NCBI GenBank assembly: GCA_030841965.1
Contig: JAUUSJ010000098.1
Coordinates: forward strand, 1 to 15,895
DNA length: 15,895 nt
Reading direction: 5' to 3'
Source of the DNA: Blautia sp.
Lineage (GTDB): Bacteria; Bacillota; Clostridia; Lachnospirales; Lachnospiraceae
Below are positions 7,163 through 14,310 of this stretch, in pieces. The notes under the pieces are model-generated. The model was not told the DNA's origin, did no database searches, and saw only the letters and a list, made by a program, of their open reading frames with translations. The translations under genes were made by a program, and so were the position numbers. The first letter of the stretch is position 1, and each line of letters opens with the position of its first letter.

Positions 7163-7409
7163 ATGGAATTGAAACTCATTAGATTAGAGGAAATGTATAT
7201 AAACAAATTAACAAAAATAATGGAGTGAGCTTTTGATGAAGATACAAGGATACATCTTGGCGAGGAAAAAGGTGGACCTGATGGATATGATAATGGTAAT
7301 TTTTTGAGAAAGTGGGGATTGCATAAAGATGCTTCTTCATATTGTTAAAATTGATAATCCTAAAAACAAGCTAGAGGGTCAATACAAAATGCAGAAAGTG
7401 ATGAAATAA
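7163..7409 (+). pseudogene. Decayed acetyltransferase-like (GNAT) gene fragment
   Basis: From an ATG at 7163 the frame reads MELKLIRLEEMYINKLTKIM then a TGA (7226-7228). The same frame continues with a protein-like stretch: AFDEDTRIHLGEEKGGPDGY, then DNGNFLRKWGLHKDASSYC and a stop. Shifting one base gives the natural continuation IVKIDNPKNKLEGQ, stopping at 7409. Read together this is one N-terminal protein segment broken by a nonsense codon and a frameshift and lacking its C-terminal half. The pattern (charged opening, gapped acidic middle, then SYCIVKID as a likely beta strand) recalls GNAT acetyltransferases, but the family call is tentative. The evidence for decay itself is direct. Confidence 0.5.
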
Positions 7410-7525
7410 AGTTTAATAATTTTCAGTTTATCATAGCATGTAGTATTTTGCAACAATATATAAGACGCCTCCCAACGCATGAAGGCATTGGGTTTCTGCC
7501 TACAAAAAACGAAAGGATTTTATTT

Positions 7526-8245
7526 ATGGACCGACCTATAACAACATTGTTTATGCTAATGTCTGTGGATGGAAAAATCAGCACAGGCTCAACAGATGAA
7601 ATGGATGTGGACAAGGACTTCCCGAAAATGAAAGGAGTGAGAGAAGGCCTACATCAGTATTATGAAATTGAACAGACTACAGACCTCTGGTCATTCAATA
7701 CTGGTCGTGTTCAAGCAAAGCTTGGTGTTAATCAGAAAGAGATGCCTAAAAAAACGCCAGTTTCGTTTGTTATACTGGACAACCACCATCTCACAGAACA
7801 CGGTATCAGATATTTTTGCGCATTGTCAAAAGAGTTTGTGCTGATTACATTAAACAAGAGTCACCCCGCATTTTGTGTGCAGGAAAAGAATCTGCATATT
7901 ATTTATCAGGAACAATTATCACTGTGTGAAGCACTTGCATGTTTGAAGAACGAATATGGATGTGAACGGTTGACGGTGCAATCTGGTGGAACTGTAAATG
8001 GTTTATTCCTGCGGGAAAAGTTGTTTGACTATATTGATATTGTTGTTGCCCCTGTTCTAATTGGTGGAAAAGAAACTGTCACTTTAATAGATGGATGCTC
8101 TTTGATGTCTGAAAGTGAGCTTTCCAGATTGAGTGTACTGAAGCTGATTGAATGTACTGTCTTGCAAGATTCTTATGTGCGTATGCGGTATAAAGTGATA
8201 GATTGTATACAGGAAAATATAAATAAAAATTATAAGTCAGAGTGA
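7526..8245 (+). CDS. RibD-C / dihydrofolate-reductase-like family protein
   Basis: A 239-residue protein starting at ATG 7526, eight bases after AAAGGA. It opens RPITTLFMLMSVDGKIS, the first strand and nucleotide-binding loop of the RibD C-terminal/dihydrofolate-reductase-like fold. In the second half RLTVQSGGTVNGLFLREKLF and DIVVAPVLIGG form the conserved pyridine-nucleotide-binding region (the GGxxN and ApvllGg motifs). Members reduce a substrate with NADPH; RibG/RibD acts in riboflavin synthesis, but free-standing copies like this one often have no known substrate. No deaminase domain and no other riboflavin genes are nearby. It is apparently a single-gene unit with an imperfect hairpin after its stop. 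The frame is open upstream to 7448 but without a start signal. Confidence 0.82.
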   Translation: MDRPITTLFMLMSVDGKISTGSTDEMDVDKDFPKMKGVREGLHQYYEIEQTTDLWSFNTGRVQAKLGVNQKEMPKKTPVSFVILDNHHLTEHGIRYFCALSKEFVLITLNKSHPAFCVQEKNLHIIYQEQLSLCEALACLKNEYGCERLTVQSGGTVNGLFLREKLFDYIDIVVAPVLIGGKETVTLIDGCSLMSESELSRLSVLKLIECTVLQDSYVRMRYKVIDCIQENINKNYKSE

Positions 8246-8248
8246 GGG

Positions 8249-8286
8249 CGTTTAACCCTTGCATTGGCTTATTAAGGTTGTAAACG
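8249..8286 (+). terminator. Imperfect hairpin downstream of the RibD-C-like gene
   Basis: CGTTTA (8249-8254) pairs with TAAACG (8281-8286), and the inner ACCCTT/AAGGTT bases extend the stem with mismatches. There is no clear U-tract, so it is a weak terminator candidate. Confidence 0.35.
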
Positions 8287-8339
8287 TGTGATTTGGCGTT
8301 TATGAGGATTTAGAGTTTTACTATCAGAGAAATTGATAT

Positions 8340-8402
8340 AAAAATAGTTGACAATGTCCATTAAAAGAGATATTATAAATATGGACAATGTCAACTATTT
8401 TT
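8340..8402. promoter_or_regulatory. MarR operator: two 22-bp inverted arms over the promoter
   Basis: The left arm is 8340-8361 and the right arm 8381-8402. The right arm is the reverse complement of the left at 21 of 22 positions, differing only at the centre of the inner GACAATGTC element (8350-8358 and 8384-8392). That element is itself a near-palindrome, so each arm can hold a regulator dimer. The arms cover the -35 on one side and the transcription start on the other. Confidence 0.85.
8348..8376 (+). promoter_or_regulatory. marR operon promoter
   Basis: TTGACA at 8348-8353 and TATTAT at 8371-8376 have a 17-base spacer. The -35 lies in the left operator arm and the start site (about 8383) in the right arm, so the regulator and polymerase should be mutually exclusive. 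Confidence 0.82.
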
Positions 8403-8417
8403 GGAGAAGGAGGAAAT

Positions 8418-8855
8418 ATGAGTGGATATGATGAGACAATCAGTGAAATAAGAAAGTTCAACCGTTTTTATACGGTAAATATGGGTTTTTTAGATTCAAT
8501 GTATCTTGACACGGAATACTCGGTAGTAGAGACAAGAATTTTATTTGAAATTAAGATGCATGAAATATGTATTCAAAGTGATATTGGAAAAACTTTGCAT
8601 ATAGACAAAAGCTATCTAAGCAGACTTATGAAGCGTTTTTATAAGAATGGACTTATCAAGAAAGATAAATCAGATGAGGATAAGAGAGTAACATACATTT
8701 CATTGACCGAAAAGGGAAGTATGGAGACAGAAAGATTAATTGACTTAACGAATAATCAAATAAAAGCTAAAATAAATAGATTAAATTTCGACGAATGTGA
8801 TGAGTTATGTAATGCAATGAATGTGATAATTTCGATTTTAGGGAGAGAGGAATGA
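8418..8855 (+). CDS. MarR-family transcriptional regulator
   Basis: A 145-residue protein. I chose ATG 8418, directly behind AAGGAGG (8407-8413); an in-frame ATG at 8388 lies inside the operator and has no ribosome binding site. The winged helix is clear: IQSDIGKTLHIDKSYLSRLM is the helix-turn-helix, and GLIKKDKSDEDKRVTYISLT is the wing with the family's typical D-x-R basic tip. Flanking helices form the dimer interface. The operator spanning its own promoter points to autorepression of the operon, which continues into a GNAT gene overlapping the stop by four bases and then a cupin gene. MarR-plus-GNAT is a recurrent pairing, sometimes as a single fused protein. The inducer is unknown. Confidence 0.92.
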   Translation: MSGYDETISEIRKFNRFYTVNMGFLDSMYLDTEYSVVETRILFEIKMHEICIQSDIGKTLHIDKSYLSRLMKRFYKNGLIKKDKSDEDKRVTYISLTEKGSMETERLIDLTNNQIKAKINRLNFDECDELCNAMNVIISILGREE

Positions 8856-9310
8856 AGATGAAAGTTATTCCATTTGAAGAAAAGTATAGACAGGATTTTA
8901 TTGATTTTAATACGGATTGGATTATTTCAAATTTTGGTTTTCTGGAAGAACATGACAAAGAAACATTTGAGAAAATCGATGAAGAAATGCAAGCGGGAGG
9001 TATGATATTTTTTGCTGTTGAAGATGATATAGCATTGGCAACATGTATGGCAGTACCAATGGAAGGTACGACATGGGAAATTTGTAAGCTTGGTTCAAAT
9101 AAAAATATTTCACATAAGGGTGCGGGGAGTGCAGTGTTTGAAGAGGCGATGAAATGGGCGTTAAATCATGGTGCAGAAAGACTTTTTATTATTTCAAACA
9201 GTAAGTTGAAGCCAGCTCTTCATATTTATGAAAAATATGGATTTAGAGAAGTGAAGCTTGAAAATTATGAATATATTAGAGGTGATATTGCCTTTGAATA
9301 CAGAAGATAA
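8852..9310 (+). CDS. GNAT-family N-acetyltransferase
   Basis: A 152-residue protein whose ATG overlaps the marR stop (ATGA), indicating translational coupling; an ATG six bases later is an alternative. The acetyl-CoA fold is visible. MIFFAVEDDIALATCMAVPM gives central strands. WEICKLGSNKNISHKGAGSA holds motif A, where the usual Q/RxxGxG/A loop appears as SHKGAGSA. LFIISNSKLKPALHIYEKYG is the typical C-terminal strand-helix-YEKxGF end. It would acetylate an amine of a small molecule or protein; a toxic or signalling amine detected by the upstream MarR is a reasonable guess only. Confidence 0.88.
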   Translation: MKMKVIPFEEKYRQDFIDFNTDWIISNFGFLEEHDKETFEKIDEEMQAGGMIFFAVEDDIALATCMAVPMEGTTWEICKLGSNKNISHKGAGSAVFEEAMKWALNHGAERLFIISNSKLKPALHIYEKYGFREVKLENYEYIRGDIAFEYRR

Positions 9311-9328
9311 AAGGGAGATATAATTGGT

Positions 9329-9652
9329 ATGAAGATAGTAGTAAAGAAAGAGGATAGTGTAAAGAAAGTTTTTAAAGGTGTTTCGCTGGATTCTCTTGCA
9401 GTAGGCGAAAAAGCACAAGTTACAAAAATGAATTATATTATAGGAAATTATGCATCACCTCACCAACATCCTCATGAGCAAAGTGGATATGTTATTTCAG
9501 GAAAGTATGAACTTACGGTAGGTGATGAAAAGTATGAACTAAATGCAGGAGATACATATTCTATTCCTGGTAATCAGGTTCATTCTTTTAATGTTATTGA
9601 AGGGGGCGAGGTAGTTGACGTTTTCACACCGCCAAGAGAGGATTATCTGTGA
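9329..9652 (+). CDS. Single-domain cupin protein
   Basis: A 107-residue small beta-barrel, third gene of the marR operon, 18 bases after the GNAT stop and preceded by AAGGGAG. The two cupin motifs are intact: ASPHQHPHEQSGYVISGKYE (histidine pair and glutamate ligands, G-turn) and AGDTYSIPGNQVHSFNVIEG (last histidine ligand). A divalent metal site is therefore expected. Stand-alone cupins of this size act as isomerases, dioxygenases or ligand binders, and the sequence does not say which. A thioredoxin remnant follows immediately. Confidence 0.88.
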   Translation: MKIVVKKEDSVKKVFKGVSLDSLAVGEKAQVTKMNYIIGNYASPHQHPHEQSGYVISGKYELTVGDEKYELNAGDTYSIPGNQVHSFNVIEGGEVVDVFTPPREDYL

Positions 9653-9659
9653 ATTTTAA

Positions 9660-9932
9660 CTTCAGGATTTATTAAAAACTGGTTAGCATATACTGGTTGA
9701 TTATTGGGCTTCTTGGTGCGGTTATTGTCACCGTATTGGTCCTGCTTACGATATGATTGCAGAAGAGTATGCGGATTCTTTGGTCGCTGTAGAAGTCTTG
9801 GATTCTATCGTAGCATTAGAAGAAAAATCTACCATTGATTCTTTTATTAAAAATTTAGAAAAGTTAGAAGAGGATATAAAGGATTTGTGTCAAGTAGTGA
9901 CAGCTGTAGTCGATGGGGCTATCGAGAAATGA
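9660..9932 (+). pseudogene. Thioredoxin-like pseudogene
   Basis: One frame reads LQDLLKTG, then a TAG (9684-9686), then HILVDYWASWCGYCHRIGPA and YDMIAEEYADSLVAVEV, continuing open to TGA at 9930-9932. WASWCGYC is a thioredoxin active site (WCxxC) and the strand-helix context around it is canonical. No start codon is available: the frame is closed by TAA at 9657 and TAG at 9684. After VAVEV the sequence diverges into a helical stretch (STIDSFIKNLEKLEEDIKDL) instead of the usual cis-proline strand, implying an internal deletion joined to another reading frame or gene end. It was probably once the next member of the marR-GNAT-cupin operon. Confidence 0.75.
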
Positions 9933-9999
9933 ATTTTTCATACAAAATATAGATGATTTTTAGAAAATTTCATACTATATTTGGTTGAAATTTTATATT

Positions 10000-10209
10000 T
10001 CACGACAGTCCCATTGGCTCTTTTTGTTGAAGTTTATATTCGTTATTGAGATCACTATCTTTTGTTCCGTCAGATTGTTCCTGATTCATGGTGTTGGAAT
10101 TAGGGTCTTGAGTATTTTGTTCTTCTTTGGATTTAGAGGTCGCTGTGCAAGCAGTAGCAGAAAGCAAAAATGCTGCAAGTAAGATTGTTATAATCATAAA
10201 TTGTTTCAT
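10000..10209 (-). CDS. Small putative lipoprotein
   Basis: A 69-residue product starting at an ATG seven bases after AGGTGG (minus strand, 10217-10222). The N-terminus is a lipoprotein signal: KQF, a hydrophobic core IITILLAAFLLSATA, then C21 as the lipidation site. Alanine rather than leucine sits at -3, a slightly weak lipobox. The mature part is about 49 residues, hydrophilic and rich in N, Q, S, D and K, so it is disordered and lacks any recognisable domain. It may be a truncated larger lipoprotein whose domain was lost, since it ends right beside the thioredoxin remnant. It should be anchored on the outer face of the membrane. The function is unknown. Confidence 0.65.
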   Translation of the reverse strand: MKQFMIITILLAAFLLSATACTATSKSKEEQNTQDPNSNTMNQEQSDGTKDSDLNNEYKLQQKEPMGLS

Positions 10210-10241
10210 TTTTATTCCACCTTTAATATTTTTATATTTTT

Positions 10242-10250
10242 ATTATATCA
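10242..10250 (-). promoter_or_regulatory. Extended -10 promoter of the small lipoprotein gene
   Basis: On the minus strand TGATATAAT gives a TGn-TATAAT extended -10, about 33 bases upstream of the ATG. The -35 region is AT-rich without a good match. Confidence 0.5.
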
Positions 10251-10360
10251 CAGCAAAATTTAAAAAATAAGTTGATTTTGGAAATATTCTTAATAAATCA
10301 GAGTCATAATGAGAACCATTGATAGTTAGTCGAGCATGGCGCAGTCATTTATTTATACTC

Positions 10361-10389
10361 TTGATTGGCTGACGGGAATTTGGTATATT
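10361..10389 (+). promoter_or_regulatory. Promoter candidate for the methyltransferase-like gene
   Basis: TTGATT at 10361-10366 and TATATT at 10384-10389 are 17 bases apart, about 95 bases before the GTG start at 10484. No operator-like repeat is seen around it. Confidence 0.5.
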
Positions 10390-10483
10390 CTTTGAAAGTA
10401 TATGGAAAGAAGTAGGGGTATATGGTAGAATAATTATGATATGGAAGAAATAGAAAAACCGGAAATTAAGGAGTTGAAATAAG

Positions 10484-11005
10484 GTGAGCGGTTCTTTATT
10501 ATTGATACCATTTTTATTGATAAGATTTGTATTATTATCTATCTTAAATTCGAAAGCTATACAACGTGCTGCTTATTTTGCACCAGTGCAAGGAAAAGAA
10601 AAAATTGCATATTATATTTATCAAATATCAAATATAGCAATATTTTTATATCTGTTTTTTCTAAGAATAAAGGCTGAGTTTTCATGGCAATTTTATTCGG
10701 GATTGCTTTGTTATTTGTTGGGGTTATGTTTATGTGCGATTACGGTCATAAATTTTTCTTTCCCCGATGATAGAGGCTTAAACACAAATGGAGTTTATAA
10801 ATTTTCCCGTAATCCTATGTATGTTGCTTATTTCATCGTTTTTGTAGGAATGGCTCTACTAACTCAATCTTTGGCATTATTTGTGGTGGTGGTGATATTT
10901 CAGATTTCTGCCCATTGGATAATTCTTGCAGAAGAAAGGTGGTGTGTAGCAAAGTTTGGGACAGTTTATAAGCAATATATGGAGAGTGTAAGACGTTATA
11001 TTTAA
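10484..11005 (+). CDS. Isoprenylcysteine/phospholipid methyltransferase-like membrane protein
   Basis: A 173-residue integral membrane protein with a GTG start ten bases after AAGGAG (10468-10473). It has about four to five hydrophobic segments. The C-terminal half carries the ICMT/PEMT-like signature: GVYKFSRNPMYVAYFIVFVG (the SRNPMY motif that binds S-adenosylmethionine) and EERWCVAKFGTVYKQYMESV followed by RRYI, the conserved E-E and Y-x-x-Y...R ending. Such proteins methylate lipids or lipidated or small substrates at the membrane, but bacterial stand-alone copies are mostly uncharacterised. It seems to be its own transcription unit. A tiny open frame at 11034 and then the helicase gene follow on the same strand, so read-through into the helicase is possible. 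Confidence 0.8.
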   Translation: MSGSLLLIPFLLIRFVLLSILNSKAIQRAAYFAPVQGKEKIAYYIYQISNIAIFLYLFFLRIKAEFSWQFYSGLLCYLLGLCLCAITVINFSFPDDRGLNTNGVYKFSRNPMYVAYFIVFVGMALLTQSLALFVVVVIFQISAHWIILAEERWCVAKFGTVYKQYMESVRRYI

Positions 11006-11033
11006 ATGATTTTAAGTTGAAAGAGGAATTTTC

Positions 11034-11138
11034 ATGAAAAAAGAATTATCTCAAATGAGTCAAGATGAAGATAGGATATCTTTTAATAAAGGATATACAA
11101 AGAATGGGTTTGCAAAAAAAGTATTTTATCTACATTAA
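11034..11138 (+). CDS. Possible 34-residue small protein or gene remnant
   Basis: ATG 11034 follows AAGAGGAA at a plausible distance and encodes MKKELSQMSQDEDRISFNKG followed by YTKNGFAKKVFYLH. The product is basic and without a membrane segment. I do not recognise it. A run of seven A bases near 11114 could mark a frameshift, and other frames stay partly open to about 11172, so this may be the front of a broken gene. It sits in the 217-base gap between the methyltransferase-like and helicase genes. Confidence 0.3.
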   Translation: MKKELSQMSQDEDRISFNKGYTKNGFAKKVFYLH

Positions 11139-11222
11139 AAGTTAATCCAATTAGAGGAGAGGCAGATTTGTAAGTTCAGATTGAATAAAATTGTTGTATT
11201 AAGAATAGAGAGGAATTAATAA

Positions 11223-14200
11223 ATGAGTAGTCATCATTTAGAAGAACTAAAGAAAGGTTTTGAAACCGCATATATAGATGGCAACCTAGCATCGAATTTA
11301 AAATATAGACCTGAATTTGTTTCTAATAATCCGGAGGAAGGCAAGAAGGTAATTTCTTCTATCGAGGAAGAACTATTGTCCTGTGATAGATTTCAGATTA
11401 GTGTTGCATTTATTACGATGGGTGGAGTTACACCGCTTCTTCAGACTTTGAAAGAATTAGAGAAAAAAGGAATTTCAGGAGAAGTTTTAACTACGAATTA
11501 TTTAAATTTTAGTGAACCAGCGGCATTAGAAAAGCTGAATAGCCTCAAAAATATTACATTGAAAATGTATGATGTGGAGGCGGCAGATAACGATTTTCAT
11601 ACTAAAGGATATATTTTTAAAAAAGAAGAAATATATCGAATTATTATTGGTAGTTCAAATATTACTAGTGCAGCACTCACTCGAAATAGAGAATGGAATA
11701 CAAAGATTGTTTCAGCAGAGCAAGGAGAGGTTGCACTTGCAATTGTTAAAGAATTTCAAGAGCTCTGGAAATCAAAATATACACTTGCGTTTGATGAATT
11801 TTTTGAAATATATAAAGAGCGATATCAGATTATCAAACACCAACGAGAGATAGCTAAAAGTGAAATAATTCCATCGCTTGAAACATATAGATTACAGCCC
11901 AATAGTATGCAAGTCGGCTTTATTGCCAATTTGAGAAAAATTTTAGCTGCGGGGGAAAAGAAAGCCATTTTAATTAGTGCAACAGGTACTGGAAAATCTT
12001 ATGCTGCTGCATTTGCTATGCGTGAGCTTTGTTTTAAGAAGGTTTTAATAATAGTGCATCGAAACCAGATTGCAAAACAATTGAAAAAATCTTTTGAGAA
12101 AGTTTTAGGGAGTAAAATTAAGACGGGGCTTGTTTCAGGGCTTGGTGGAAAAGATGAAGATTATGCTGCTGACTATGTGTTTGCGACGGTACAGACACTT
12201 AGTAAGAAAGAAAATCTTGAGAGATTTTCAAGGAATTACTTTGAGTGTGTTGTGTACGATGAATGTCACCATATCACAGCAGGTAGTTATAAAAAACTTT
12301 TAGATTATTTTATACCTGAGTTTACTTTGGGTATGACAGCAACACCGGATAAGCGAAATGATAAGAGAGAAGAATGTAATGTATATGAGATATTTGATTA
12401 TAATATTGCTTATGAGATTCGGCTACAGCAGGCTATGGAAGAAAATTTACTTTGTCCGTTTCATTATTTTGGAATTACAGATTTGGAAATTATTTCTGAT
12501 GAAGGAACTTCTAAGGAAGAGAAGGTAAAGAATTTTAGATATCTCATATCAGATGATAGAGTAAAGTATGTGATGGAGCAGGCTGCATATTTTGGACATA
12601 GTGGTAGCAGAGTAAAAGGGTTAATTTTTTGCAGTAGAATTGATGAAGCAAAGGAACTTTCTAGAAAGTTTAATGAAAGAGGACTTAAGACGGTTGCACT
12701 TAGTGGAATGGACTCGGATGAGGCAAGGGAAGAGGCAATTGAACTTTTAAGCAAGGATATTTCAAATGAGTCTCTTATGTCAGCGTATAAAAATAAATAT
12801 GGTACAATTATCTACCCGTATGAAAATTATCTGGATTATATTATAACTGTGGACATTTTCTCTGAAGGTACTGATATTGTTGAGGTTAATCAAGTTATTA
12901 TGTTGCGTCCGACACAGTCTCCAATTGTGTTTATTCAACAGCTAGGACGTGGACTTAGGAAGGCGGACGAGAAAGAATATGTAGTTGTACTAGATTTTAT
13001 TGGAAATTATAAGAATAATTTTATGATACCGATTGCTTTATCTGGAGACCGAAGCTATAACAAGGATAATATTCGTCGCTACTTGATGGAAGGTGGACGT
13101 GTGATTCCAGGAGAAAGTACGATTCACTTTGATGAAATAAGTAGAAAAAGGATATTTTCTTCCATAGATAATGCAAATTTCAGCGATATTAAGTTAATAA
13201 AAGAAAATTACATAAATTTAAAAAATAAGCTGGGTAGGATTCCGAGCCTTATGGATTTTGATGAATATGGAGAAATGGATGTGCTGCGTATTTTCGATAA
13301 TAAAAGCTTGGGTTCTTATTATAAGTTTCTCGTGAAATATGAGAAAGAATATACAGTTCGGCTTTCTGCCGATGAAGAGAAGGCGATTGAATTTATATCG
13401 AAGAAGTTGGCGAATGGAAAAAGAATTCATGAGTTGCAAATGCTTAATATAATGTTGGCTTATATACATGGACTTTCAAGGCTTCATGTATTTGAGAATT
13501 TGAAAAAAGATTTATCAGAAAATTATGGAAAAACTTTAGATATAAAGCAGCAAGAAAACATCGTGAATGTCATGACCAATGTCTTTCCAGCTGGTGGTAG
13601 TAGAAAAACTTACGAGCAATGTGTGTTTATCGAGCCCGACAGCATAAATGTTGATTCGGAGGAAATGGATTATCATATAACAAAATCTTTTTCTGAAATG
13701 CTTGCAAATGATGAATTTTATAATATTTTGAAAGAATTAGTAGAATTTGGCATTAACAGATACCGTCGTGACTATAGTAATACCTATAAAAATACTGACT
13801 TTGTTTTGTATCAAAAATATACATATGAGGATGTGTGTAGACTTTTAAATTGGGAAAATAATGAGGTGCCTCTTAATATTGGTGGTTATAAGTTTGATAA
13901 GAGAACGAAGACTTTTCCAGTATTTATTAATTATGATAAGCCAGAGAATATCAGTGATACTACAAAGTATGAAGATCGTTTTGTAACGAATAACAGGTTG
14001 ATTGCAATATCAAAATCGGGTAGAAATATAGAGTCAGAGGATGTACAAAATTTCCTACATGCGAAGGAAAGAGGAATTCAGGTGGAACTTTTTGTAAGAA
14101 AGAATAAGGAGGATAGGATATCTAAAGAATTTTATTATTTGGGACATATACAGGCAACTGGTAGAGTTAAGGAATTTGTAATGTCGAATACTACTAAAAC

Positions 14201-14273
14201 TGCAGTTGAAATTGAATGGCTCTTAGATGTGCCAGTGAGAGAGGATTTGTATCAATATATTGTAAATGACTAA
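11223..14273 (+). CDS. PLD-like nuclease / SF2 DEAD-DEAH helicase / DUF3427 protein
   Basis: A 1016-residue three-part protein, ATG nine bases after GAGAGG. Residues about 45-190 form one phospholipase-D-like module with the HxK motif FHTKGYIF (H126, K128) followed by IIIGSSNIT, matching single-HKD nucleases that act as dimers. Residues about 225-600 form a superfamily 2 helicase: Walker A SATGTGKS (252-259), motif II DECHH (346-350), motif III MTATP (371-375), motif V FSEGTDI (546-552) and motif VI QQLGRGLRK (572-580). The remainder, including DFVLYQKYTYEDVCRLLNW and TFPVFINYDK, fits the DUF3427 C-terminal region. It is expected to translocate on and cut nucleic acid. A Nudix gene follows after 37 bases, an association I recall as recurrent. 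A defence role is inferred, not shown. Confidence 0.88.
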   Translation: MSSHHLEELKKGFETAYIDGNLASNLKYRPEFVSNNPEEGKKVISSIEEELLSCDRFQISVAFITMGGVTPLLQTLKELEKKGISGEVLTTNYLNFSEPAALEKLNSLKNITLKMYDVEAADNDFHTKGYIFKKEEIYRIIIGSSNITSAALTRNREWNTKIVSAEQGEVALAIVKEFQELWKSKYTLAFDEFFEIYKERYQIIKHQREIAKSEIIPSLETYRLQPNSMQVGFIANLRKILAAGEKKAILISATGTGKSYAAAFAMRELCFKKVLIIVHRNQIAKQLKKSFEKVLGSKIKTGLVSGLGGKDEDYAADYVFATVQTLSKKENLERFSRNYFECVVYDECHHITAGSYKKLLDYFIPEFTLGMTATPDKRNDKREECNVYEIFDYNIAYEIRLQQAMEENLLCPFHYFGITDLEIISDEGTSKEEKVKNFRYLISDDRVKYVMEQAAYFGHSGSRVKGLIFCSRIDEAKELSRKFNERGLKTVALSGMDSDEAREEAIELLSKDISNESLMSAYKNKYGTIIYPYENYLDYIITVDIFSEGTDIVEVNQVIMLRPTQSPIVFIQQLGRGLRKADEKEYVVVLDFIGNYKNNFMIPIALSGDRSYNKDNIRRYLMEGGRVIPGESTIHFDEISRKRIFSSIDNANFSDIKLIKENYINLKNKLGRIPSLMDFDEYGEMDVLRIFDNKSLGSYYKFLVKYEKEYTVRLSADEEKAIEFISKKLANGKRIHELQMLNIMLAYIHGLSRLHVFENLKKDLSENYGKTLDIKQQENIVNVMTNVFPAGGSRKTYEQCVFIEPDSINVDSEEMDYHITKSFSEMLANDEFYNILKELVEFGINRYRRDYSNTYKNTDFVLYQKYTYEDVCRLLNWENNEVPLNIGGYKFDKRTKTFPVFINYDKPENISDTTKYEDRFVTNNRLIAISKSGRNIESEDVQNFLHAKERGIQVELFVRKNKEDRISKEFYYLGHIQATGRVKEFVMSNTTKTAVEIEWLLDVPVREDLYQYIVND

Positions 14274-14310
14274 ATAAAAAGGATGAGGAAAGGGAGTGGA
14301 GGTATATATC

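Noticed and set aside
7472..7493. Hairpin CCCAACGC/GCATTGGG before the RibD-C-like gene as a riboswitch.
   Set aside because: Only one short imperfect stem is present, and I see no conserved FMN-riboswitch or other aptamer sequence.
8388..8417. Upstream in-frame ATG for the MarR gene.
   Set aside because: It lies within the right operator arm, close to the transcription start, and lacks a ribosome binding site; ATG 8418 follows AAGGAGG.
9986..10002. TGAAAT/ATTTCA hairpin as terminator of the small lipoprotein gene.
   Set aside because: A six-bp stem of almost only A-T pairs is too weak to call.
10000..10182. Plus-strand frame opposite the small lipoprotein gene.
   Set aside because: The minus strand has a signal peptide, lipobox, ribosome binding site and extended -10, while the + frame has none of these.
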